Assembly: GCF_007828955.1 (NCBI RefSeq)
Contig: NZ_VIVR01000001.1
Span: forward strand, 1,736,001 to 1,800,000
Direction: 5' to 3'
DNA length: 64,000 nt
From: Kitasatospora atroaurantiaca
Lineage (GTDB): Bacteria; Actinomycetota; Actinomycetes; Streptomycetales; Streptomycetaceae
Shown here: in pieces, positions 38,078-45,911 of the stretch
How the letters are laid out: the number at the start of each line of letters is the position of its first letter
Position numbering within the stretch: position 1 is the stretch's first letter
Notes under the pieces: model-generated
What the model was told of the DNA's origin: nothing
The model's input: only the letters and a program-made list of their open reading frames with translations
Database searches by the model: none
Position numbers and translations under genes: made by a program

Positions 38078-38770
38078 TCACGCCCGGTCGAGGTAGTGGT
38101 TGGTGATCAGCCAGGGCAGGATCTTCTTGTCGTCCTGGGGGACGCCCGGGATGTCGGCCAGCAGGGTGTGGTCCAGCTGGAACTGGGTGCCGTCGCCCGG
38201 CTGGTTGAAGTACGGGGCGGTGGTGCCCCGGTAGACCTTGAACGGCTTCTTGACCACGTAGTCGTGGTAGACGACCGGCTCGACCAGACCCTGCGGCGGC
38301 ATGGCGCGCTTCGCGTACGGCGTCCCGGCGAGGGCGAGGTAGGCGCCCTCCTCGGAGCCGAAGCGGTCCAGGGCGGTGTTCACCTCGACCTCCACGTCCT
38401 TCTTGTCGAGCAGGGTCCGGCCGTCCTCGCCGACCTTGAACCCGTTGTTGCTCGGGTACTTCCAGCGGCCCCTGGAGCCCGCCGCCGGGTCCCAGTAGGT
38501 GCGCAGGAAGTCCTTGGAGCTGAGGCCGCCGAACCGCTGGTAGTCCTTCACCAGCTCGCCGAGCTTCCCGGTGGTGGGCAGCTTCGCGGGCCCGAGCTTG
38601 CAGTCGCCGTCGAAGCAGTTCGGGTCCGCCTCGGGTTCGTCGGCGACCGGTGCGTCGGCGGCGACGGCCGCGGGCGGGGCGGCCTGGGCGGAGGCGGGCG
38701 GGACGGACAGCGCGATGGCCGGGACCGCGAGAACCGCCGCGGCGAGTACCGACAGAGTCTTCCTCTTCAC
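38078..38770 (-). CDS. Secreted TNT-domain protein, probable NAD glycohydrolase
   Basis: 230 aa. A Sec signal peptide (MKRKTLSVLAAAVLAVPAIALSV, cleavage near ASA-QA) leads to a short linker and a Cys pair (NCFDGDC). The C-terminal part resembles the tuberculosis necrotizing toxin fold: KYPSNNGF, LDRFGSEEGAYLALAGTPYAKRAMPP and APYFNQPGDGTQFQ. Overall size and layout also recall the secreted surface NADases of fungi. Such enzymes hydrolyse NAD+ to ADP-ribose and nicotinamide. GTG at 38770 with GGGGAAAAT upstream. First gene of a six-gene operon with redox enzymes; no recognisable immunity-factor gene adjoins it. Catalytic residues were not verified by alignment. Confidence 0.75.
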   Translation of the reverse strand: MKRKTLSVLAAAVLAVPAIALSVPPASAQAAPPAAVAADAPVADEPEADPNCFDGDCKLGPAKLPTTGKLGELVKDYQRFGGLSSKDFLRTYWDPAAGSRGRWKYPSNNGFKVGEDGRTLLDKKDVEVEVNTALDRFGSEEGAYLALAGTPYAKRAMPPQGLVEPVVYHDYVVKKPFKVYRGTTAPYFNQPGDGTQFQLDHTLLADIPGVPQDDKKILPWLITNHYLDRA

Positions 38771-38940
38771 ATTTTCCCCAGCGCGTTTATTCGTGCACGA
38801 CTTATGTCGCCGAATTTCTAGCAGGGGTGGAGAGGTGACGGGAAGTCAGAGTTACGGGCTTTCACCCGTACGCCGGAAAAGACATATAACGTGGGCACTC
38901 GACGGGATCGGGTGAACCCAAGGGGCCTCGGCTGCCGCAC

Positions 38941-39603
38941 CTACTCGTCGTCGAGGCCCTGCTCGATCGCGTAGCGCACAAGCTCGACCCGGTTGTGCAG
39001 CTGCAGCTTGCCGAGGGTGTTCTGGACGTGGTTCTGCACGGTGCGGTGCGAGAGCACCAGCCGGTCCGCGATCTGGCGGTACGACAGGCCCTTGGCCACC
39101 AGCCGCAGTACCTCGGTCTCGCGGGCGGTCAGCTGCGGTACGGCGGGCGAGGCGGCGGGAGCGGGTTCCGCGGCCAGCCGACGGAACTCCCCCAGGACGA
39201 GCCCGGCCAGCCCCGGGGTGAAGACCGGGTCGCCGACGGCCGTACGGCGCACGGCGTCCAGCAGCTCCTCGCGCCCGGCCGACTTGACCAGGTAGCCCGT
39301 CGCGCCGGACTTCACGGCCTCCAGGACATCCGCGTGCTCGCCGCTCGCGGAGAGCACCAGAACGCGCACCGACGGGTCGTACGCCACCACCTGGCGGCAG
39401 ACCTCGACGCCCGGCAGGCTCGGCAGGTTGAGGTCGAGCACCACCACCTGCGGCGACGAGGCCCGCGCCCGGCGGACGGCCTCCTCGCCGTCCCCGGCCG
39501 TGGCCACCACGTCCAGGCCCGCCTCCGCGAGATCGCGGGACACCGCCTCGCGCCACATCGGGTGGTCGTCCACCACCATGACCCGTACCTGATCCACGGT
39601 CAC
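38941..39603 (-). CDS. macR: NarL/LuxR-family response regulator (MacR-like)
   Basis: 220 aa. The receiver domain has the acidic pocket (VVDDHP), the phosphoacceptor Asp in VVLDLNLPS and Lys in LVKSAG. The C-terminal LuxR helix-turn-helix has LTARETEVLRLVAKGLSYRQIADRLVLSHRTVQNHVQNTL. The GTG start overlaps the sensor kinase stop (GTGA). Between the anthranilate synthase and glkA, this is the position of MacRS (SCO2120/2121) in S. coelicolor, as I recall. A MacR-box-like site lies in this window at 12246. Confidence 0.9.
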   Translation of the reverse strand: MTVDQVRVMVVDDHPMWREAVSRDLAEAGLDVVATAGDGEEAVRRARASSPQVVVLDLNLPSLPGVEVCRQVVAYDPSVRVLVLSASGEHADVLEAVKSGATGYLVKSAGREELLDAVRRTAVGDPVFTPGLAGLVLGEFRRLAAEPAPAASPAVPQLTARETEVLRLVAKGLSYRQIADRLVLSHRTVQNHVQNTLGKLQLHNRVELVRYAIEQGLDDE

Positions 39604-40778
39604 TTCTCTCTCCTCGGCACCCGAAGCTCCACCTCGACGCCCTCACCCGGCACGGAGTACAGCTCGGCCGTACCGCCGAGGTCCAGAAGCCGGCCGCGGA
39701 TCGACTGGGAGACCCCGAGCCGCCCGGCCTTCTCGGCCTCGCCGAGGCGGCCCGCCGGGTAGCCGGGCCCGTCGTCGCGGATGCTCACCGTGACGGCCTC
39801 GGGCTCGTCCTCGATCAGGATCCAGGCGCGCGCCCGCTCACCCGCGTGCCGGTGCACGTTGTCCACGGCCGCCCCCACGGCGGCGGCCAGCTCGCCGGCC
39901 ACCGGGCCGGCGAGCAGCACCGGCGTACCGGGGGCGGAGACGGTGATCCGGTCGTCCGCGTACGGGGTGAGCAGCGTCCGCAGGTCCTGGTCGGCCCCGG
40001 CCTGCCGGGGCAGCGGGCCGCCGGTCATCAGGGTGCGCAGCGCGCGTTCCTGCTCGCCGGCCAGCCGGCCGAGCTCCCCGAGGTCACCTTCACGGCGCTG
40101 CACCAGGGCGAGCACCTGCAGCACCCCGTCGTGGATGTCCCGGGAGAGCCGCTCGCGCTCCCGGGTGGCCGCCTCGACCTGCAGGGCCCGGGTGAGCGCC
40201 GCCTCGCTGGCCCGGGCCAGCTCGACCACGTACCCGATGGCGCAGCCGGCCACCATCAGCAGCACGATGTTGTGCAGGTTGTCGGGGGAGACACCGCCGT
40301 GGCCGACGATGTTGGCCGCCCCGATCACCGTGCCGGCGAGGGCGGCGGGCTTCCAGCCGCCCTTTCCCGCGAAGCCGAGCACCGTCCCGGCGGCCCAGAT
40401 GGTCGGCAGGGTCAGGGCGCCGCCGTGGATCCGGGCCGGGGTGTCGATGATGCCGCTCATCACCACGCCGGTCACGGCGAAGGCCAGGTCGGCGGCCAGC
40501 ACGTACCAGGTGCAGCGCAGCGGGCCGGCGAAGGCCCGGGTGCTGGCGAGCGTCCAGAGGGTGAGGGCGCCGAGATAGATCCAGCCGGAGACGGGGTGGA
40601 GGTAGTCCAGGTAGGCGTTGAAGTAGCGGAACAGCGCGTACGCCAGAGCCATCACCCGGAAGTACGAGATCGCCCGCCAGAGCGGCATCTCGACGGACAT
40701 CCCGCCCGCCGCCAGGGTGCCGCCGCGGACTGCCACCGTGCTGGTGGGCCGTGCCAGTTCGGCTCTGTGGTCCGCCAT
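39600..40778 (-). CDS. macS: Sensor histidine kinase (MacS-like)
   Basis: 392-aa membrane kinase with about five or six N-terminal transmembrane helices (residues 35-205). A HisKA_3-type region follows with the phosphoacceptor His in RERLSRDIHDGVLQVLALVQ. A C-terminal HATPase domain has VDNVHRHAGER (N box) and DDGPGYPAG (G box). ATG at 40778. Operon with macR downstream (4-nt overlap). The signal is unknown. In S. coelicolor MacRS influences morphology and antibiotic production and controls membrane-protein genes, as recalled. Confidence 0.9.
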   Translation of the reverse strand: MADHRAELARPTSTVAVRGGTLAAGGMSVEMPLWRAISYFRVMALAYALFRYFNAYLDYLHPVSGWIYLGALTLWTLASTRAFAGPLRCTWYVLAADLAFAVTGVVMSGIIDTPARIHGGALTLPTIWAAGTVLGFAGKGGWKPAALAGTVIGAANIVGHGGVSPDNLHNIVLLMVAGCAIGYVVELARASEAALTRALQVEAATRERERLSRDIHDGVLQVLALVQRREGDLGELGRLAGEQERALRTLMTGGPLPRQAGADQDLRTLLTPYADDRITVSAPGTPVLLAGPVAGELAAAVGAAVDNVHRHAGERARAWILIEDEPEAVTVSIRDDGPGYPAGRLGEAEKAGRLGVSQSIRGRLLDLGGTAELYSVPGEGVEVELRVPRREK

Positions 40779-40800
40779 CTGCCCCCCTACCCCTACCGCG

Positions 40801-41613
40801 TTACGCCGAGTCCTTGCCCTTGCCGTCCTTGCCGCCCGCCTCGGCCTCGGCGGCCTTCTTCTCCGCCTCCTGCTGCGCCTTGAGCGCCTTCTGCTCGGCC
40901 TTGCGCTCGGCGTCCGCGCGCTTCTTGTCGTCGGCGATCTGCCGCTTGGCGGCGGTCGCGTAGATGTCGACGTACTCCTGGCCGGACAGCCGCATGATCT
41001 CGTACATCACCTCGTCCGTCACGGAGCGGAGGATGAAGCGGTCGTTCTCCATGCCCTGGTAGCGGGAGAAATCGAGCGGGCGGCCGATCCGGATGCCGGG
41101 GCGGATGCCGAAGTTGGGCACGACCTGGCCGGGCGGCTGGACCTTCTCGGTGTCGATCATCGCGACCGGGATCACCGGGGCGCCGGTGGCCAGCGCGACG
41201 CGGGCCAGACCGCCGACCTTGCCGCGGTAGAGCTTGCCGTCGGGCGAGCGGGTGCCCTCCGGGTAGACGCCGAACAGCTCGCCGCGCTCGATCACCGCGA
41301 CCGCACTGCGGATCGCCGCCTCGCCCGCGCCGCGGACGCCGGAGCGGTCCACCGGGAGCTGGCCCACGCCCTTGAAGAAGGCCGCGGTGAGCTTGCCCTT
41401 GAGGCCCGGGGTGTTGAAGTACTCCGCCTTCGCGATGAACGTCACCCGGCGCTTCATCAGGGCGGGAAGGAAGAAGGAGTCCGAGAAGGACAGGTGGTTG
41501 CTCGCGATGATCGCGGGCCCCTCGTCGGGGATGTTCTCCGCACCCTCTATCCACGGCCGGAAGAAGATCCGCAGCAGTGGTGCGACGATCATCTTCATCA
41601 GTCGGTAGAACAA
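40801..41613 (-). CDS. 1-acyl-sn-glycerol-3-phosphate acyltransferase family protein
   Basis: 270 aa PlsC-type acyltransferase. Motif I SNHLSFSD (NHx4D), motif II KAEYF region, and motif III YPEGTRSPDGKLYRGKVGG are present. A Lys/Ala-rich coiled C-terminal tail (about 230-270) is highly charged. TTG start at 41613 with a perfect AGGAGG ribosome-binding site. Involved in phospholipid synthesis; the corresponding mycobacterial gene in this position is Rv2182c, as I recall. The macS start lies 22 nt downstream, so the gene could lead an acyltransferase-macS-macR transcript. Confidence 0.9.
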   Translation of the reverse strand: MFYRLMKMIVAPLLRIFFRPWIEGAENIPDEGPAIIASNHLSFSDSFFLPALMKRRVTFIAKAEYFNTPGLKGKLTAAFFKGVGQLPVDRSGVRGAGEAAIRSAVAVIERGELFGVYPEGTRSPDGKLYRGKVGGLARVALATGAPVIPVAMIDTEKVQPPGQVVPNFGIRPGIRIGRPLDFSRYQGMENDRFILRSVTDEVMYEIMRLSGQEYVDIYATAAKRQIADDKKRADAERKAEQKALKAQQEAEKKAAEAEAGGKDGKGKDSA

Positions 41614-41773
41614 CCCGGGCCTCCTGTTATGCGGACCGGTCGATCCTAATGCCCCGCCGCCTTCGCGTGCGCACCGGCAGGCGGTAGAGGGGCTGTACGG
41701 GGCGCGGGACGGCGTGGGACGATGCGGCTCCCGACCCCGCCACGCCCCGCGCCGCCCGCGAAGGAGCCCGCAG

Positions 41774-42559
41774 ATGCCAGTGCTGCCCGGTGCCGAACCG
41801 TTCCGTCACAAGGGCGGGCCGGTCGGGGTCCTGCTCGTCCACGGCTTCACCGGCTCCCCCCAGTCGATGCGTCCCTGGGCCGACCGGCTCGCCGCCGCCG
41901 GGCTCACGGTCTCGGTGCCGCTGCTGCCGGGCCACGGAACCCGCTGGCAGGACCTGCAGCTGACGCGCTGGGAGGACTGGTACGCCGAGGTGGACCGCGA
42001 GCTGCGGGAGCTGGCCGAGACCTGCGAGCAGGTCTTCGTCTGCGCGCTCTCCATGGGCGGCTCGCTGGCCCTGCGGCTGGCGGCCCAGCACGGCCCGGCC
42101 GTCTCCGGGGTGGTGCTCGTCAACCCGTCCGTCCGCTCCGACAACCCCGCAAGTGTGCTGTTGCCGGTGCTCCGTCACCTGGTTCCGAGCCTGCCCGGGG
42201 TCGCCAACGACATTGCGCTGGAGGGCTCCAACGAGCTCGCCTACGACCGGACGCCGCTGCACGCCGCCTGGTCACTGGCCCGGCTGTGGAAGACCGTCCA
42301 GGCGGGAATGCCCGACGTACGTCAGCCAGTTCTACTGCTTCACAGCCCGCAGGACCACGTGGTCTCGCCGGCCAACTCGGAACTGGTGCTCGCCCGGATA
42401 TCCTCGACCGATGTGACAGAGCTGCTCTGCGAGCGCAGCTACCACGTGGCGACGCTGGACCACGACGCCGAGCTGATATTCGAGGCGAGCCTCGAGTTCA
42501 TCAGGCGGCTGGCCCCGGCTGCTTCCGCGGATGTGAATGCCGAGAACCACCTGGGCTGA
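41774..42559 (+). CDS. Alpha/beta hydrolase (carboxylesterase/lysophospholipase-like)
   Basis: 261 aa serine hydrolase. The oxyanion region is VLLVHGFTGSPQSM, the nucleophile elbow is ALSMGGSLAL, the acid is in SPQDHVVSP, and the His is in ERSYHVATLDHD. Family resembles monoacylglycerol lipase or carboxylesterase Est30. The ATG at 41774 has AAGGAG upstream. Divergent from the acyltransferase gene, and 10 nt before the next membrane protein gene, so probably an operon of two. Substrate unknown. Confidence 0.87.
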   Translation: MPVLPGAEPFRHKGGPVGVLLVHGFTGSPQSMRPWADRLAAAGLTVSVPLLPGHGTRWQDLQLTRWEDWYAEVDRELRELAETCEQVFVCALSMGGSLALRLAAQHGPAVSGVVLVNPSVRSDNPASVLLPVLRHLVPSLPGVANDIALEGSNELAYDRTPLHAAWSLARLWKTVQAGMPDVRQPVLLLHSPQDHVVSPANSELVLARISSTDVTELLCERSYHVATLDHDAELIFEASLEFIRRLAPAASADVNAENHLG

Positions 42560-42569
42560 AGGGCCGGCA

Positions 42570-43145
42570 GTGCACGAGACCAACACGGCGGGCGGCGACG
42601 ACGAGCTGCCCCGGGACGGCAGCGCCAAGAGCGAGCCCGCCGGCGAGCCGGACGCGCCCGTACGGCGCCCGAAGGCCGGCAGCCAGGCCGAGCAGGACGC
42701 GATCTTCGCGGCCCTGGTCGCCCAGTTCGACGACCCGGTGGACCTCAACAACCCCGAGTGGCCGGAGATCGAGAACCTCCGCGCCCGGGACGACCTCGCC
42801 GACCTGGCCCCGCAGCCCCGGCCCCGCCCCGCTGAACCGAGCCCCGGTCTCGCTCGCGGTCCGCGTGACTACGAGGCCGCCGAGGACCCGGACGAGGGCC
42901 ACTTCGTCCCGCCGGAGCCCCCGCCGCTCCCCGAGGCGGACACCACCACCAAGTTCGCCTGGCTCGCCGTCCTCGGCGGCCCGGCCCTGCTGCTGTTCGA
43001 CTCCGTGGTCTGGCGCGAGGTCGCCGGCTGGCCCGCGTGGGTCGGTGTGAGCGCCTTCCTGGGCGGCTTCGTCACCCTGGTGGCCCGGATGAAGAACCAC
43101 GACGAGGACGAGCCCGAGGACCCGAACGGCGGCGCGGTCGTCTGA
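42570..43145 (+). CDS. Conserved membrane protein with acidic N-terminal domain
   Basis: 191 aa. An acidic, Pro-rich cytoplasmic N-terminal region of about 125 residues includes GSQAEQDAIFAALVAQFDDPVDLNNPEWPE. Two transmembrane helices (about 130-148 and 157-175) and an acidic tail (NHDEDEPEDPNG) follow. GTG start at 42570, 10 nt after the hydrolase stop. Homologues occur at this place in Streptomyces, but no function is known to me. Confidence 0.78.
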   Translation: MHETNTAGGDDELPRDGSAKSEPAGEPDAPVRRPKAGSQAEQDAIFAALVAQFDDPVDLNNPEWPEIENLRARDDLADLAPQPRPRPAEPSPGLARGPRDYEAAEDPDEGHFVPPEPPPLPEADTTTKFAWLAVLGGPALLLFDSVVWREVAGWPAWVGVSAFLGGFVTLVARMKNHDEDEPEDPNGGAVV

Positions 43146-43180
43146 CGCCGGCTCAGAAGGCCGATGCGGCCCGGCCGGCC

Positions 43181-43330
43181 TTCCTGCGGCGGAACTTGGA
43201 GAGCGGCTCCTCCACGGTCGAGGCCGTCCTCTACGCCACCCAGACCGACGGCACGGTCAAGGTCTACCAAGGCACCTACACCGTCTCCAACGGCGTCCTG
43301 GTCGGCGCCAACATCCGCCAGGTGAGTTAG
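43181..43330 (+). pseudogene. 3' remnant of an NTF2-like/secreted-protein gene
   Basis: An in-frame stretch of 49 codons ends in a stop at 43328-43330 and reads QTDGTVKVYQGTYTVSNGVL near its end. This resembles the C-terminal beta-strands of Streptomyces NTF2-like lipoproteins (QTDGTVK..GTYTV..G.I). No start codon or upstream part is present; the reading frame upstream is the antisense-type shadow of the membrane protein gene. Most simply a deletion remnant. Similarity was recognised by eye. Confidence 0.5.
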
Positions 43331-43431
43331 AGGCTCCGCCAGTAGGCGGGCAACAGATCAGGACCGGGTACCACAGGGGCCCGCTGCCTTACCTACTGTC
43401 GGGATGCCCTTGGTCGGTCACCGTCGGGCGG

Positions 43432-44202
43432 TTACGCCCGGTCCGGTGGAACGCGGACGACGGCCAGGACCGGCAGGTGGTCGGTGGCGGCCAGCAGGTC
43501 GGCGGGCGAGACACCCGGGAGGCCGTGCGGGACGCCACAGGCGAGGACCTTCAGGCTCTGGGTGGTGAAGACGGCGTCGATGCGCTGGTGGGGGTTCTCG
43601 GGGACGGAGGTGAAGGTGCCGCCCCAGGGGGCGGTCAGGTGGGCGTCCTGGAAGTCCGCGGCCAGCCGCTGCCAGCCGGGGCCGTCGGGGTGCTCGTTGA
43701 AGTCGCCCGCGATGATGCCGTGCTCGCCCGGTGAGAACTGGGTGGGCAGTAGGCCGAACTGCCGGAAGCGTTCGTCGGGGTCGAGGCTGAGGTGGCAGCT
43801 GGTCACCGCGAAGGGGGCCGAGCCGCCGATCCGTACCAGCGCGGTGGCGAAGCCCCGGGCGTGCAGGCCGCGGGTCTTGGGGAGCAGCCGGTCGCGGGTC
43901 TCCAGGACGTCGACGGCGAGCCTGCCGAGCAGCAGCGGGCCGGCCGCGATCCGGCCGCCGCCCGAAAGGATGACGGTGCCGGTCTGCCGGGCGAGCCAGG
44001 CGGCCTGGCCCTCGGGCCGCCAGTAGCGGGGCGACTCCTGAAGGCAGATCAGATCGGCCGCGCAGGCCCGGATCACCCGCACCAGCGCGTGCCGGTCGTC
44101 GCGCAGCGAGCGGATGTTGTAGCTGAGCAGGCGGACGCGGCGGCCGCCGTCGGGCTCGGCCCCGGAGGGCGGCAGTTCGGGAAGCTCGGTTTCCGGACTC
44201 AC
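43432..44202 (-). CDS. Endonuclease/exonuclease/phosphatase family protein
   Basis: 256 aa. EEP-fold motifs: LLSYNIRSLRDD (Asn), ICLQES (Glu metal ligand), SCHLSLDP (His/Asp), IIAGDFNEHPDGPG (catalytic D-N), ATDHLPVLAVV (terminal D-H). GTG at 44202. It could be a phosphodiesterase, sphingomyelinase-like or nuclease; the family is broad. A 194-bp MITE-like element lies 12 nt upstream, between it and glkA, which runs in the same direction. Confidence 0.86.
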   Translation of the reverse strand: MSPETELPELPPSGAEPDGGRRVRLLSYNIRSLRDDRHALVRVIRACAADLICLQESPRYWRPEGQAAWLARQTGTVILSGGGRIAAGPLLLGRLAVDVLETRDRLLPKTRGLHARGFATALVRIGGSAPFAVTSCHLSLDPDERFRQFGLLPTQFSPGEHGIIAGDFNEHPDGPGWQRLAADFQDAHLTAPWGGTFTSVPENPHQRIDAVFTTQSLKVLACGVPHGLPGVSPADLLAATDHLPVLAVVRVPPDRA

Positions 44203-44214
44203 CCGGGAAAGGCT

Positions 44215-44408
44215 AGGCCCTGTCCGGCCGATCTTGTCGGATCAGCGCGCGGCGGTGGGCGCCCGGCTGGGCGTTTCGGCGGATCGGCCTCGTACTGGGT
44301 CGTACCTGGCCGATCCGCCGACGCGTAGAGGCGGGATGCCTGGGGGTACCTCCCGACCGAAGGCTGGGGGCGCGTCGTGCGCCCGGCAAGATCGGCCGGA
44401 CAGGGCCT
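44215..44408. mobile_element. 194-bp MITE-like element with 22-bp terminal inverted repeats
   Basis: Perfect 22-bp terminal inverted repeats at 44215-44236 and 44387-44408 (outer sequence AGGCCCTGTCCGGCCGATC). Inside there is a second palindrome (CGGCGGATCGGCC with GGCCGATCCGCCG) and a copy of the short GGGGG...CTGGGGG repeat. No coding capacity. No convincing target-site duplication at the ends. Could instead be a complex terminator between glkA and the EEP gene. Confidence 0.65.
44341..44370. repeat. 30-bp quasi-palindromic repeat, family 2, copy A
   Basis: TGGGGG then ACCTCCCG, CCGAAGG and CTGGGGG. The complementary-strand copy at 62157-62186 matches at 28 of 30 positions. Short dispersed repeat seen only in intergenic sequence here. 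Confidence 0.8.
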
Positions 44409-44458
44409 GTCGGCGAGGCGGGAGCACCGGCTCCTGCCTCGCCGTTCGGGGTGAGAAC

Positions 44459-45400
44459 TCAGACCCGGGCGAGGTCGCCCGCGCCCGAGATGCCTGCGGC
44501 CGAGCCCATCGAGGCCAGGACGACCTCGGCGCGGGGGCGGTGGGCGCCACCGGTCAGGTACTTGCCGAAGGCCTTGACCACGGGGTCGAGCAGCAGGCTC
44601 CCGGAGTCGGAGACGCCGCCGCCGAGTACGAAGACGGCGGGGTCGAACAGCGCGGCGAGGTCGGCCATGCCGCGGCCCAGCCAGTCGGCCAGCTCCTCGT
44701 AGCACTCGAGGGCGAGCGGGTCGCCCTCCTCGGCGGCCTGGGTGATGTGGATGCCGCGGATGGTCTCGGCCACATCGTCGTTGAGCTCCAGCATCCGCTT
44801 GCCGTGGATCGGATCGGCCGCGGCCTTCTCGCGGCCGTAGCGGCGCAGCGCGCGGCCCGAGCCGTACTGCTCCCAGCAGCCCCTGCCGCCGCAGCCGCAC
44901 AGCAGGCCGTCCGGAACCATGTTGAGGTGACCGATCTCGCCGGCCACGCCGAAGCGGCCGCGGTGCAGCCGGCCGTCCAGGACGATGCCGCCACCGATGC
45001 CGGTGCCGACGGTGATCAGCACCATGTCGCTGTAGGCGGCGGCCGCGCCGAAGCGGAACTCGGCCCAGGCGGCGCAGTTGGCGTCGTTCTCGACGACGGT
45101 CCCGAGGCCGGTGAGCTCCTCGATCCGGGTCCTGAGCGGCTCGTTCTCCCAGGCGATGTTGGGCGCGAAGATCACCGTGGAGCGCTCCCGGTCGACGAAG
45201 CCCGGGGCACCCACGCCCACACCGGCCACGTCCGGGTACTGCTCCTTGAGCTCGCGTACGGCCTGTGCGATGGCGTCGACCGCCCACTGGGGGTCGGCCG
45301 GGGTGGGTACCCGAGTCCTGGCGAGGATCTCGCCGTTCTCGTCGACCACGCCGGCCGCGATCTTCGTACCGCCGACATCGACGCCGATGGTCAGAGCCAT
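44459..45400 (-). CDS. glkA: ROK-family glucokinase
   Basis: Glucokinase of 313 aa. The phosphate motif near the N-terminus is IGVDVGGTKIAAGVVD. The ROK signature region runs GTGIGGGIVLDGRLHRG ... AGEIGHLNM. The zinc-binding CGCGGRGCWEQYGSG carries the conserved Cys cluster. In Streptomyces GlkA is central to carbon catabolite repression besides phosphorylating glucose. Position after macRS and the hydrolase matches SCO2126, as I recall. ATG at 45400. The upstream 196 bp holds the promoter; no catabolite operator was identified. Confidence 0.94.
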   Translation of the reverse strand: MALTIGVDVGGTKIAAGVVDENGEILARTRVPTPADPQWAVDAIAQAVRELKEQYPDVAGVGVGAPGFVDRERSTVIFAPNIAWENEPLRTRIEELTGLGTVVENDANCAAWAEFRFGAAAAYSDMVLITVGTGIGGGIVLDGRLHRGRFGVAGEIGHLNMVPDGLLCGCGGRGCWEQYGSGRALRRYGREKAAADPIHGKRMLELNDDVAETIRGIHITQAAEEGDPLALECYEELADWLGRGMADLAALFDPAVFVLGGGVSDSGSLLLDPVVKAFGKYLTGGAHRPRAEVVLASMGSAAGISGAGDLARV

Positions 45401-45596
45401 GTGTCCCTCAGCTATTCACTCGTTCCCGCTGAGCGGAACGGTACCCGCACAACGGTGCTCCCGTACACACCGGCGCATACATTAACCGAAGACAATTTGA
45501 GCGAAAGATGGGAGGGCGTCTTCAAAAGTCGTACGGTTTGCCTCGCTGGGTGATGAGCCTGGGCCGTACGGTGACCACTCCTGACCTGCGGCTTCA

Positions 45597-45863
45597 CTAG
45601 TTGTCTGACGGTCCGTCAAGGTCGATGGGCTCGCTGTCGGCGTGTCCGGGGCCGGCCCAGCGCCGCTCGTGGCCGGAGACGGCCGCCCGGTACGCGGCGA
45701 GCAGTTCGCCCCCTGCGGCGGCGAGATGTCCGTACACCTCCGGGTTCTGCTCGCGCAGCTTCCCGCCGAACTCCTGGGCCTTCTCCCCCACCGCGGAGGC
45801 GAACCGGCGGACCTCCTCCACCAGGGGTCCCAGCTCGGCGGCAAGGGGCTGTTCGTCGGCCAT
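45597..45863 (-). CDS. DUF5304-type small protein
   Basis: 88 aa, mostly helical and charged: MADEQPLAAELGPLVEEVRRFASAVGEKAQEFGGKLREQ, then a central helix and an acidic tail (DSEPIDLDGPSDN). The ATG at 45863 has GAGGAGAG upstream. 48 nt downstream of the ArsA-like gene in the same direction, so probably an operon of SRPBCC, ArsA-like and this gene. DUF5304 assignment is from memory; function unknown. Confidence 0.72.
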   Translation of the reverse strand: MADEQPLAAELGPLVEEVRRFASAVGEKAQEFGGKLREQNPEVYGHLAAAGGELLAAYRAAVSGHERRWAGPGHADSEPIDLDGPSDN

Positions 45864-45911
45864 CGGGAGCCTCTCCTCAGGCGGCCACCCACGGCCGCGG
45901 TCCACCCGAAA

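Noticed and set aside
44215..44408. Insertion sequence with transposase
   Set aside because: Too short and without ORF; listed as MITE-like or terminator instead.
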